Origin: Beroe ovata
Taxonomy: Eukaryota; Ctenophora; Nuda; Beroida; Beroidae
Assembly (NCBI GenBank): GCA_946803715.1
Contig: CAMPET010000117.1
Location: 162,626-195,393, forward strand
Length of the DNA stretch: 32,768 nt
Direction of reading: 5' to 3'
Under the pieces are notes generated by a model that worked only from the letters and a program-made list of their open reading frames with translations, was not told where the DNA came from and made no database searches. The position numbers and the translations under genes are program-made. Positions 9,916-20,696 of this stretch are shown piece by piece; position 1 is the stretch's first letter, and each line of letters opens with the position of its first letter.

Positions 9916-12475
9916 TCACGAGGAAGTCTCAACCTCGTCGCTGACCAGAGTAAACTTCATCTTCGTGTACGCCAGCTTCTTGGGAACAGGTTTGAGGGGG
10001 CCGGCGGGGGGTCGGCTCAGAAACGGGTCAATTATCTCCGATCGTCGGAGCTGATTGCACATCAGAGAGGTGTATTCGTTCCTTATCTCCCTGAAAAAAG
10101 AGTATGCCACAAATTGAAAATCAGTGTAGAACTGAAAAAAAGAATTGTGCGAGTCGACATATCCCATGATCCATGAAACAGCTAACTAAAATACGACACT
10201 AAAATGAGGGATACCCTCCCAGAGATTATGATATCCAACTAAACCTCCAATTTTTGAGATCCTCCGTTTCGTCGCTAGCTTTTTTCAGTTTTCTCAGCCA
10301 CTTATTGGGGACCAGCCGCTCTGAAGTATTGAGTAGAATTATCATATGAAGTGATCTTCACTAGGATCGAAATGCATGCGAGAGGAGAAAGATTCATTGA
10401 GTTGGAGTATTGGCATTGGGGTGTTCAGTAGAAGTTGCATGAGAGATCAAGAATCAAGAATTGGGAATTTCTGATAGCTCCCTGATAACAACGGCTGTCC
10501 CATTTGTCGCATATGTGCGTTAACAGAAATTCCGAATTCGCGTAAAACATTCACCTTTAGCAGAAAGTAGCTCCAGACAGCCAATAATTTCCTCAATCTC
10601 CTTCTTAAATTCTGTGTCAAGCTCATCGGCCGCCTCCTGTAACTTTATCATTAATGTGCATACAAAATACAATGTACAATGTGTTCATTGTACAATGTAC
10701 ATGGTGTACAATGATTGTGTACAATTCACATTGTACATTGTACTGTATCATGTACACTGTATGCTGAACTCTAATCACAGTTCCGATTCTTATAAATCAC
10801 CCGGCCTCATTTTCACATGCTACGTCACTGCTGAAATACAAACCTCATAGAATTAGTTGACTAGACTTTGTTTTTAATTAATTTAAATTAAATCAAACAC
10901 TTCACCGCACTGCTGATAACAGTACAAACTCACACCCCCAACTTTTAGTTTTAAAACTCCGTCATGGTTTTACGCGTGCGATTTACGTAAACTGTGTGTG
11001 ATCAGTGTTCAGCGTAAGTCTGTTCCATGCTATCTTCTATTTATACTGAGTTCATGAAAAATATCTGCCATTTGGACTGGACTCATGACATCATAACCAA
11101 TGTGTTATGAAACAGCTGGCAGACAACTACCGGGTTTAAACCTGCATAAGACTGGCGCCTGGCCAGAGTAGATGGCGGCAAACGGACTTTTACCCGTGCA
11201 AATTACAATGACAGGCACATATTGGCGCAGTCTCATTGCTCGACGCTCGCGGTATCTAATCAAACTCCCAAAATGTGTACCTAAAACAATCGTGAAAACT
11301 CGATTTGCCTCATGATCAGATATCGGTATCTCATTCGGAAATATCAATATGCAGTGAGATATTATGATCTCCTAATATCCTGATATCATGGATAATGGAT
11401 ATATATATCCACTGACCACATGTATATAGCTCAACAACGGACTCATGCGGACTGACGATGCTTGCCACAGTCGCCACTCTCTCCCATCGATTCTGTATAC
11501 TGTTTCAAGTAGTCAGACATTTGCAACATGTTACAGTTAACCACAGCTGTAGTTAACTGTAACACAATATGTGTGTCGAGTTTTTAACAATACCACAAGA
11601 TTGTGATAGTGTGTTAGAGATAGCGACATCATTCACGCAGAAAAGATATGCGCATTGTGCTGACATATCAAAACGGGGTCAATAGAAAGTACATTCAAGA
11701 TGGAGTTCATCATATTCAAAACTTGGATGATTGTGGATTGGTTTGCATTCGAGGCATTGAAAAGAGAAGAAACTTCTCAAGGTATAGGCCTATCGATGCT
11801 GCACTTAGATTTATCTGGCTGGTTTTTGCTAAGTATTACAGTGGTGGCAATCATTTTTTGATATCGTGAAATCAGTTCACTTTAATCATGATAAAAGTAC
11901 ATTCCAGAATATCAGAATGCTATCAGTCAGAATGCTATCAGTCAGAATGCTATCAGTGATTATGGAGTATCAGTGGTATAATATCTGCCCGCTTTACAAA
12001 TGATATGCGGCGCGCGTGTTACAGCCTGCACCAGGCCCCATATAATAATGCTGTTTAATACAGCACGCATACTACTATACTGCTTGTGAGGGAGTTTAAA
12101 TACATCAAATAGAGACTAAAATAGAGACATTTTACAGTAGTGATTATATAATGCACATGACAACTCGTTCAAACCAACAGTCAACACATCTGTATTCCAT
12201 TCTACTCTAGAGTCATGACAAAACAAGCCTCACCTACAAGCAAAGTCTCATCTACAATTATCATTTATTTGTACACAATTAGAGATTGGGAGGCATGATA
12301 ATGATATCCACAGATCTCGAAATAGATTCAAAAGGGCGTGGTCCAACTATAACTATAGTGTTCTAGAACGTACCTTATTCATAGCAGTGTCATCGAAACT
12401 GGTCCTGGCTTTCTCATTAGTCTCCGTCTTTTTCAACGCCCGTCTTTTCCCAGTTCCATTTGCTACAGTAGCCAT
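9916..12475 (-). CDS. Small DUF4485-domain protein
   Basis: Exons on the minus strand: 12374-12475, 10555-10636, 10245-10320 and 9916-10090, with fitting phases (0, 1, 2), giving 144 residues. After a basic head (MATVANGTGKRRALKK) comes LDTEFKKEIEEIIGCL, then RLVPNKWLRKLKKA, RNEYTSLMCNQLR and IDPFLSRPPAGPLKPVP. This order (LD.EF, then W..KL, then RN.Y..L...L, then PF...P..GPLK..P) is what I recall of DUF4485, the N-terminal domain of centrosomal CEP112 and of some small proteins. Here almost the whole protein is that domain, with no long coiled coil after it. Intron 1 is 1.7 kb. The start Met lies two codons after an AG, so a 5' UTR intron is likely. Family assignment is from memory of the pattern. 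Confidence 0.72.
10637..12373. other. Large intron of the DUF4485 gene with palindromic patches
   Basis: No convincing exon. It contains a run of self-complementary TGTACAATG/CATTGTACA words at 10660-10765. A perfect 13-bp inverted repeat TGTTACAGTTAAC with a 10-bp loop lies at 11529-11564. Three copies of CAGAATGCTATCAGT lie near 11915-11960. A plus-strand open frame at 11648-11869 has no supporting feature. Confidence 0.5.
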
Positions 12476-12495
12476 TTCCTGAAATTGAGACACAC

Positions 12496-12675
12496 TAATC
12501 AGCGAGACATACAGTATAAGTGAGACATACAGTATAAGTGAGATTGGTACAGTATAAGTGAGACACATTGTAAGTGAGACACAGTATAAGTGAGACACAG
12601 TGTAAGTGAGACACAGTGTAAGTGAGACACGCTGAGTGAGTCAAAAACTGAGACACTGTTCAAGTGAGGCACGCT
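12496..12675. repeat. Minisatellite of about 17 bp, AGTATAAGTGAGACACA
   Basis: About nine variable copies (GTATAAGTGAGACATACA, TGTAAGTGAGACACAG and similar). On the minus strand it reads TCTCACTTACACTGTG and lies directly upstream of the acceptor before the DUF4485 start codon, so it may supply that intron's pyrimidine-rich tract. Confidence 0.8.
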
Positions 12676-13267
12676 ATCCACAGAATGAAAGAGCGTACAT
12701 CACACGTTCTCAACATCACAGTGAAAGAGTAAGTACTGGTCCTATATGATTGGAACACGTTGCCTCAACGTGTTTACACGTCACATCATGTGTCGAATGG
12801 GACAAATGAGTGAGTAGAATGAGGTAGCGTATGTCACATACTATTCATATATCAATTGCCCATGGACCCTCAGTGCAAAGGTGATAGACATTGATACTAT
12901 CATTGATACAATAAGGTAACTTCCTCAACATCATAAGTAGGTAAGTAAGTAAGTAGGTAAGTACACAATAGTAACCTATCTTCTTAGGTGGCTTCACTCA
13001 TCTAACCTATTCAGAAGTTTTAACCTTCAACTATAATAGTGTATGAGCAAACATAGGAATCAAAGTATCCCTCAACATCTGTCAACTGAAAGCACGCCAG
13101 TGTGTAACAAGTACAGTCACTCAAATAAACATTATTCCATCGCCAAGTTCCATTCTAATTCGTGCCAGTCGGTGCCTAGGATCGCACTTTGCACCACATC
13201 TCGTCATGCAAGCTACGGTTTAAACTACGGAGATATATGCTGGAATATATAGAGATCATTACAAAAT

Positions 13268-13489
13268 ATGGATCATAAGCTGCTGGAGCGAGAAACTATA
13301 GTACAGTTTCCAGCATCATTAGAGGAGGCGGCTAAAGTAGCGGCGGAGACGATGATAAACTACTCGCGCACTCACACAGACACAACTGTCGTATATACCG
13401 CCAGCAATCACCGAAATCGGTCAAAGAATCGTGCCGCTTTGAGTTGGACCGATTATCTGAAAATCAAGCACAAACACACGCACAAATAA
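13268..13489 (+). CDS. Possible small single-exon protein, 73 residues
   Basis: MDHKLLERETIVQFPASLEE opens an acidic, alanine-rich first half (EEAAKVAAETM). A basic, polar second half ends in KIKHKHTHK. An in-frame stop precedes the Met and AATAAAA follows the stop almost at once. I know no family. The length is within what chance allows, so this rests on the amphipathic-looking first half and on the polyadenylation signal. Confidence 0.3.
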   Translation: MDHKLLERETIVQFPASLEEAAKVAAETMINYSRTHTDTTVVYTASNHRNRSKNRAALSWTDYLKIKHKHTHK

Positions 13490-14180
13490 AAGATAAAATA
13501 CGATAATTCAAATCAATTTTAAACCGTGTTTAGTACCATATATCAAGGACAGTTAAACATGATAATATGTAAATTGGGGGGATAATAACAACGATTACAG
13601 GCTACGAAATATCAGATCAGAATTTCCGAATCGCGACAATCGAATAAAATTTGATCACAGTTTATGCGCGCGCCGGCCCGAATAAAGCTGTCATGAATAT
13701 CGTGAGGAGTAACATAATATTAGCATGTCATTTAAACATGAATCAGTAAGCACGTGCCTGGTCATTGATCACGTGTTCATAGCGAGCCAGCACAGCGGCC
13801 ACGAACATTGGCCATGCGATAGATATCAGTCTGAGAGACACATCATATTGCGATATATAGTTCCGTGGAAGTTGGAACTGGACCGAGAAAAATTGATAGC
13901 GTAGTACATGGATTATTTTTTGGCTCGAAAAGTCAGCTGCAAAAGTTATTTCCATTACGGCACTCAATTTGACCACGCTCAAAAACTTGTAACTGCGGCA
14001 ACATCACTGCGACTTTTGCTTCGACAATCGACAATGAGCGATTTTAAAGATATACGAATTTAAAACAATTTTCACAACTTTTATTCGTCCTGATATTATT
14101 CATCATGTAGCTACTTATTTCATCTATAGCCTGTATAAAAGAATTGAGAGTAACTTGAACGTCAAAGGGGGGTTTAAATA
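13490..14180. other. Intergenic, one doubtful minus-strand open frame
   Basis: A minus-strand frame ending at 13743 encodes a stretch with a possible hydrophobic helix (LRLISIAWPMFVAAVLARY). It has no recognisable family and no clear splice partners. The rest is featureless. Confidence 0.25.
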
Positions 14181-14182
14181 TA

Positions 14183-14204
14183 GTGTGTGTGTGTGTGTGT
14201 ATGT

Positions 14205-14253
<49 letters not shown>

Positions 14254-14324
14254 TGTTTGTGTGTGTGTGTGTGTTGTAGAGTGTTTTGAAAATAGAGTTT
14301 TGGTGGGGGGGGGGGGGGGGGGGG
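14183..14324. repeat. (TG)n microsatellite followed by a 20-base G run
   Basis: Interrupted TG repeat (14183-14275), a short unique stretch, then uninterrupted G from 14305 to the gap. The gap very probably begins because of the homopolymer. Confidence 0.95.
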
Positions 14325-15107
14325 NNNNNNNNNNNNNNNNNNNNNNNNNNNNNNNNNNNNNNNNNNNNNNNNNNNNNNNNNNNNNNNNNNNNNNNNNNNN
14401 NNNNNNNNNNNNNNNNNNNNNNNNNNNNNNNNNNNNNNNNNNNNNNNNNNNNNNNNNNNNNNNNNNNNNNNNNNNNNNNNNNNNNNNNNNNNNNNNNNNN
14501 NNNNNNNNNNNNNNNNNNNNNNNNNNNNNNNNNNNNNNNNNNNNNNNNNNNNNNNNNNNNNNNNNNNNNNNNNNNNNNNNNNNNNNNNNNNNNNNNNNNN
14601 NNNNNNNNNNNNNNNNNNNNNNNNNNNNNNNNNNNNNNNNNNNNNNNNNNNNNNNNNNNNNNNNNNNNNNNNNNNNNNNNNNNNNNNNNNNNNNNNNNNN
14701 NNNNNNNNNNNNNNNNNNNNNNNNNNNNNNNNNNNNNNNNNNNNNNNNNNNNNNNNNNNNNNNNNNNNNNNNNNNNNNNNNNNNNNNNNNNNNNNNNNNN
14801 NNNNNNNNNNNNNNNNNNNNNNNNNNNNNNNNNNNNNNNNNNNNNNNNNNNNNNNNNNNNNNNNNNNNNNNNNNNNNNNNNNNNNNNNNNNNNNNNNNNN
14901 NNNNNNNNNNNNNNNNNNNNNNNNNNNNNNNNNNNNNNNNNNNNNNNNNNNNNNNNNNNNNNNNNNNNNNNNNNNNNNNNNNNNNNNNNNNNNNNNNNNN
15001 NNNNNNNNNNNNNNNNNNNNNNNNNNNNNNNNNNNNNNNNNNNNNNNNNNNNNNNNNNNNNNNNNNNNNNNNNNNNNNNNNNNNNNNNNNNNNNNNNNNN
15101 NNNNNNN
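14325..15107. other. Assembly gap, 783 N
   Basis: Unsequenced bases between a poly-G run and an (AC)n repeat. Confidence 1.
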
Positions 15108-15134
15108 ACACACACACACACACACACACACACA
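15108..15134. repeat. (AC)n microsatellite at the gap edge
   Basis: Pure AC repeat resuming directly after the gap. Confidence 0.95.
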
Positions 15135-15460
15135 AGGCAGAAGTATACTTTTCGATAGGATAGGGGTCCTAAATAATACCAGCAAACGGGTTACTATCAA
15201 ACATCAATTTAGGATTTAAACACAAAACGGAAAAGCCTGATACCCCGAGATACATATTACATAAGTACCTACGAAGGATCATAGAGTGTTGACTGTGAAA
15301 TAATTGTGAAGCGTGTTTATGCCACATTTTCACTTCATCACTCAAGATAGTACCGGTTGAATTATAGTCCAAGAACTAGATGCAGGTAGTGTATGAATAT
15401 AACGAATGCCAAGTTGATCGAGACACCTCAAGCACTTAATCAACAAGTCCTAGGAAGATG
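15135..15460. other. Intergenic, no feature seen
   Basis: Unique sequence without a convincing exon or repeat. Confidence 0.4.
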
Positions 15461-15468
15461 TATGTGTG

Positions 15469-15513
15469 TCACGTGTCACGTGATCCGGTATCACGTGACA
15501 TGCTGTCACGTGT
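15469..15513. promoter_or_regulatory. Cluster of four CACGTG E-boxes in 43 bp
   Basis: CACGTG at 15470, 15477, 15492 and 15507. Most sit in the wider context GTCACGTG or TCACGTGA, close to the GTCACGTGAC site bound by MiT/TFE and USF bHLH-zipper factors. Another lies at 15657. The nearest gene downstream on the plus strand is the secreted-protein gene at 16688. A regulatory role is inference. Confidence 0.5.
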
Positions 15514-15794
15514 CATATCCAAGCTGCAGCACCATAGCTACACTCTATTACAATGTTTCTCTGCCGCGAGCCATAGTATAGTACACATGGACCGCGTCTT
15601 TCAAATTGAAAATTATAAATCAAATCTCGTCCTAGTAACGCGTGTATCAATGTGTCACGTGACTGTGAAGAGCCAATTAGAGACGAAGGTCGAGGAGAGA
15701 AACTATAGCAGTGTGACTCCTGAGACAGTTCTACGCGTTACCACAGATAGCACCTTGATTAGTCTTGGATCATGCATCGAACTATAGAGTGACG

Positions 15795-16070
15795 AATAGA
15801 GGGAAGAAGTGTGGGAGTGAGTGAGCGAGCGAAGTCAGGAAATGATTGAGTGAGTGATAAAGAGGGTGAGTGAGTGAGTGAGCGAATGAATGAGTGAGTG
15901 AATGAATGAATGAGTGAGTGCTTGAGTGAGTGAGTGATAAAAAGGGTGAGTGAGTAGGTGAGTGAATGAATGAATGAGTGAGTGAATGAGTGAGTGAGTG
16001 ATAAAAAGGGTGAGTGAGTAGGTGAGTGAATGAATGAATGAGTGCGTGAGTGAGTGAGTGAGTGAGTAAG
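15795..16070. repeat. GAGT/GAAT tetranucleotide array with a higher-order unit
   Basis: Runs of GTGAGTGAGTGAATGAATGA. A longer block (GATAAAAAGGGTGAGTGAGTAGGTGAGTGAATG...) recurs at about 15935 and 16000, and in shorter form at 15857. Spurious frames of SLTHSLTH type arise from it. Confidence 0.9.
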
Positions 16071-16239
16071 GTGGTGTAAGGTACAGCTACCACAGTACCA
16101 CTAACTTGTCTATGATAGAACCCTGTAGTTCATGGAACACTTACGATCTTATCTATCGTACAAGTCAGGATGTCGACCCACAGATATGTACCCCACTCTC
16201 TCCGTGACGTAAGGTACCGAATATTCACCCTCCCCCCTT

Positions 16240-16258
16240 CTNCACACACTGACACACA

Positions 16259-16293
<35 letters not shown>
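16240..16293. repeat. (AC)n microsatellite with a single N
   Basis: CACACA repeat next to N at 16242, a sequencing or assembly break. Confidence 0.9.
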
Positions 16294-16296
<3 letters not shown>

Positions 16297-16687
16297 GACA
16301 CGCCTCTTATTAACGAGGTAATAAGTTGCAGCTGCCCGTAACAAAGTGTGAACCACACGTGTGTGAGAGAAGAAAGTCACGTGGTCGCAAAGAAAAAGCC
16401 AAGCTCCAAGTGTGTGTTTGACGACAATTACAACACTTTGCGACATCCAATTTCACGGTTCCAGTCATGTTCCGCTATCGGTAAACTCCGAATCGCCATT
16501 ACTAATTGATATTTGGAGAGGGTATAAATTGTTGCCCGTTTTGGTCCCATACCTCCGGGTTATCTCCGGTAATCCAATTTGGTCAAGGCCCCACCGTGTT
16601 GCCGTTCCAATGTTACAAAAACGCCACAAATTACACCATTTCTCCGACAAGGCGATAACATTTCGGTTTACTTCCCGCCGCGTAATC

Positions 16688-18918
16688 ATGATTTGCATCT
16701 TCATTCTCGTAGTGGTAGCACGGCACGCTTCCTGTCAAACAGTCGTCAGAATACACAGATCATCTACACCGGACATAAAGAAACCCAACATGGCGGTTCA
16801 CAAGGTACGGAATGATCATCATTGCCAGATTCGATCATCTATGTATGCGCAATCAGAATTACGGGTCTGATTCTGGCAAACTCTGATAGTCTGAAACAAC
16901 ACCCATTGTAATGCACACAATGTCCAATTATAGTATCCGAGTGGAAAAGTGGAGGAAGTACACCGACCAGATATATTTTCTAAGCAAGACACACCAGGTA
17001 AACAATCAATATGAAAGACAAACTTCCCCCAATTCCACAGAGTAGGCCGCTTTACTACCATCATTACATTATCCTCATTTCCAATCTGAAGCAGTTGCGT
17101 CCACCACAGGGGAGGACGAGATAGGACGGAAATTTCCCATGGAAAAAGTGGGTAGAACCTATAGTTATTGGCAAATTCTTTTCATGCTCGATACATTCCA
17201 TGCTCGATACTATAGGTATTGATGGAAGCGAGCGCTTGAAGCCAATGCCGCAATAAACCAAACATAACATGTTTGTCACAGGTCCAATTTCCAAAATCAT
17301 CCAAGAATCGCAGGCAACTGGTGAGTCATATTTTCGTCTGATATCATTCGCAACATAATCAGTATATAAGCGTGACCTAATTATTCGTTATGTTACTCCT
17401 GTTTAACTTACAAAATATCATGACATAATCACTAATGATTATAATTAACTACAGTGTTGGAAATCATGCAATCCGGAAGTCAATGTCGTTGGGTTGAATA
17501 GATCTGATAAAAACTGGATACGGGACAGATTCTACTGTCACAAACTCCTTCTGTCAAACTCTAAATTTGAGTGCCGGGTATGTCATGATCACGTCAAATT
17601 CTGGAGAGCAGTTTCATGAGATTCCCCACTATTATTATTCCCCACTATTATATTCCCCACTATTATATTCCCCACTATTAGTATTCCCTACTATCATATT
17701 CCCTACTATCATATTCCCTACTATCATATTCCCAACTATTATATTCCCCACTATTATATTCCCCACTATTATATTCCCCACTATTTGTATAACTGTATCC
17801 CCACAGGTAAAGCTCGAACCTGCATACGAAGATATGGATGAATACAGTGAGTAATTTTGATGTGCCCAACCTACCTGCAATGACCGCCTACTCGTAATTT
17901 CGTATGAGATAGGAGGGTAAACATAATAACTTTGCAAAGGAATAATCACCAAAACGTGTTAGACAGAGACAAGAGTGCGCTGTGGAACAGATATCTGGAA
18001 ACAGTACAGATGAAATACGGATATACGGTATGATGTCTCGATTCACAGGGTCCAATCATTTCCTACCAAACTTAAAGTTATTGTAGAGATTCTCCCTACC
18101 GTCGGCGCCGCGCAATCTTATTCTTCATTGCGCCAGGGATAAAATACCGCCAGCTAGGTGAGGGAGTAACCTACAAGCATTAGGGAGCCACTCTTAACGT
18201 CCCGCAAGTGCGCCAATAAACAAGGACGGGTGCTGGAAAAAACTAAAAACAGTAAAAATAGGGCCAGTAAACTAGGTTTAACAAGGTTTATTAAGGGTAT
18301 ATGATTATGATAGACTGAAATAAATCCTACTGTTTCGATGTTGTATACTTATAGATCATCAACAACAGCAGCAACAGTGCATTATCGACTGTTATAGTGT
18401 CTGCATTACAGCAGCACAGACAATATACTGAAAGGCGTTATGAGGTTTATCACTGCCATGTGGCACAATAATATTATCATGTCATCATGATGATAAAGTC
18501 AATCATTACCCCCTACTGAGAATTAGATAGGTAGAAAGGGAGAGAGCGAAGCAGAGGGAGGGAATTGGAGGGAGTGAGGGAATGTGAGGGAATGTGAGGG
18601 AGGGGAGGGAATGTGAGGGAATGTGAGGGAGGTCGCACAGTTTCTATCGTGGTATGTATGAGAGATTGAGAGATGACGAGTACGTGGTAAGAGAGGTAAG
18701 GGATTACAGTTATTCAGTGGGCTATGGGGGGATTTTCAGATATTTTCATGATTTGCAGATTTATGGCTGCCAGGGTCTCATGCTATTGCTTGAGACAATT
18801 ATAATCGTACAGCTTGTGTCTATTTCAGCTGGACGGCCTAACTCTATTTCAGTTGGACAGTCGTGATCTAAAGAAGAAAGTGAAGAGGAGGAAGAATAAG
18901 AAGAGAAGGAGACATTAA
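16688..18918 (+). CDS. Predicted secreted four-cysteine protein with a strongly basic tail, unknown family
   Basis: Exons 16688-16804, 17282-17320, 17455-17577, 17807-17846, 17963-18027, 18355-18444 (or from 18412) and 18829-18918, giving about 187 residues. The first four fit best. The last three also join in phase but are less certain. The signal peptide MICIFILVVVARHASCQ is followed by a basic stretch with a dibasic KNRR just before CWKSC. Next come a CHK and an ECR cysteine, an acidic patch with tyrosines (EPAYEDMDEY), a helix-like NRDKSALWNRYLETVQMKYG, and the tail LKKKVKRRKNKKRRRH. If exon 4 is read through its donor, translation stops at 17854 with 108 residues, so a short and a long form are possible. 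An in-frame Met upstream (at MLQKRHK) exists but would bury the signal peptide. A secreted ligand that binds anionic glycans is a guess. Confidence 0.5.
17626..17790. repeat. 15-bp minisatellite TATTCCCCACTATTA in an intron
   Basis: About eleven copies with two sequence variants (CCCCACTATTATATT and CCCTACTATCATATT) in blocks. They fill the intron just before exon 4 of the secreted-protein gene and form its pyrimidine-rich tract. Confidence 0.9.
18535..18635. repeat. GGGAATGTGAGGGA minisatellite
   Basis: Purine-rich array of GAGGGAATGTGAGGGA units in intron 6 of the secreted-protein model. Confidence 0.85.
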
Positions 18919-19680
18919 TAAGGGACATGGGGATCGTGTGCGGGCAAAGAGCCACATCTGAGGTACAGCCATCATTGCATTACCTTTATATCATATGATC
19001 TTCGTGTATTTTGAAGAACTAGCTAAGAAAAGCTTTCCACTGAATAATAGTGGGTAAGTCCACAGTATTTCGTTTTCTCGACTTTTTCTCTGCGAGTATA
19101 ACTAAGAAAGAACCCTGAACAACTGTACAGAAGTTCGTCTATCTCAGACCTTCTTAGTAATCCCTGAAATCGAGCAACTTGAGTTTTAAACGTTCTCCTC
19201 TTAGTTATAGAGTCATGGTGAGGTGATTCAAGATGACCTCATAATCAGTTCACCAGCTATAGCTGCTAGACAGTTCTTAGTAGTCGGAAGTCAGGCCACT
19301 CACAGAATCATACCATATAAGGGATGATTAATCGAACTATCCTCCCCCACTCTCCTGCTGTATAAGCACTAATTACAAGGGTGGTAGTAGCCATGAGGTG
19401 ATTCCCAGATGTTCACTTTGTTTCCTTTCTCTATTGCGATAGTTCATTGTTCCAGGAGAGAGCTGTAAGCTCACCAAGTTAATTACATTACCAGTTGGTA
19501 TGGAGGAGTGTCTTCAGAGGTCACTGTCTTCTTCTCCACATGAACATCGTTCTAGAACATCATTTTGCTACAAAACTCCTCAATTCCAGTCGTGTCATGA
19601 TGACAAGTATCCCGACTTTACTTGGGAACATCTGATAATCTGGACAGTCTACTCTCAACGTGAGATAGTATGTCACGTGA
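18919..19680. other. Intergenic, no feature seen
   Basis: Unique sequence. An open plus-strand frame that starts at 19500 continues into the CCAAT-box region and shows no protein-like pattern. Confidence 0.35.
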
Positions 19681-19690
19681 CCGGGATCAA

Positions 19691-20110
19691 CCAATCACAA
19701 TCGGACAGAGAGAGCACATTATCCCCACAGTACAATGCTACTTGCAACTGTGATCATCCAATGAACATCGAGTTCGTGAGCAATCATCCAATAAGAATAT
19801 AGACATGTAACTCTTATCCAATGAGGCGATAGTTAGAGCACACAATCCAATTATCATGGAGCAATGAATGCACGAGAAGTAGCATATCTCTCGTACGATC
19901 AACAGCTGGTGCTCTCTCTCTACTATAACAGCAGCTACTATAATAATGAGCAGGATATGAGGTGAGATTGGGGAGTGGGGTGATCAAGAGATCATGGATT
20001 TGCGGAGTATATAAATGGGAGGGGATCAGCCACGGAGTATGTACCACTCCTGTCTCTATCGACTGTGCTCATTGAGAAGTGTTTCTCACCGAGTAGTCTT
20101 GCTCAATAAA
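19691..20110 (+). promoter_or_regulatory. Strong polymerase II promoter-like block: five CCAAT boxes, TATA box, early AATAAA
   Basis: CCAAT occurs at 19691, 19758, 19788, 19818 and 19847, the last four at 29-30 bp spacing. A TATATAAAT box follows at 20008-20016, and AATAAA at 20105, only about 65 bp after the expected start near 20040. Two readings are possible. It may be the promoter of ISYNA1, whose start codon is at 20697. Or it may be a solo LTR, since CCAAT-TATA-short R-AATAAA is the layout of an LTR. I could not find clear TG...CA ends or a target duplication. Confidence 0.5.
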
Positions 20111-20696
20111 CATTGCTCACTGATAGTGCTAGGTGGATAATCTTAATCACAGATATTGATCTGCTTTCTTATCACTTCCCATAACTTCAAATAGATGTTC
20201 TACTGTTCTATACCTACACTCTACAAACGTCTATAATGGACACTGGTACTCCATAACCGTCATTAATATTGGAGTTTATAGTTTAGTTGGTCCATTTAGA
20301 CATTTATCTGTCAGCCAAGCTGACACTGGACACTGATTCGATGTGAAACTTAACCTGTTTAAAATAGATAAGAGCTGCAGGCTTTAGGAGATTTTATCGC
20401 ATAATCGATTCTCTAATTGAGATCTAATGTTTCATCAAAACGTCGCAGAGAAGTGCAGTTGTTCACGATATCTCTTTCTATGACAGTGTCCTGTGTAAAC
20501 TGTAGCTGTATTGGTCTGTGTGACTGAATAGATACATCAGTTCTACAGTCTACACACTTGATATCAGCTTTAGTTCCAGTTCTCCATCCATCATCAATCC
20601 ATGACTTGTACCTGCTCATTGAGTTGTGCTGTACTCTGAAACTCCCGCGCATACATTTGTCACGATTCTGATAAACTCCATCACCCCAGCTATAAC
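20111..20696. other. 5' flank or leader of ISYNA1
   Basis: 586 bp between the TATA/AATAAA block and the ISYNA1 start codon, with no exon recognised on the plus strand. A long minus-strand frame here is the shadow of ISYNA1 exon 1 and its flank. Confidence 0.4.

Noticed and set aside
14044-15200. Very long frames on both strands around the gap
   Set aside because: They run through 783 N and dinucleotide repeats, so they carry no coding information.
15782-16093. SLTHSLTH repeat protein on the minus strand
   Set aside because: It is a translation of a GAGT/GAAT tetranucleotide array with no splice or start support.
18654-18866. Plus-strand frame MYERLRDDEYVV as an exon of the secreted-protein gene
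   Set aside because: Its possible acceptors all need phase 2 or 1, which no upstream exon supplies; joining exon 6 directly to 18829 fits in phase 0.
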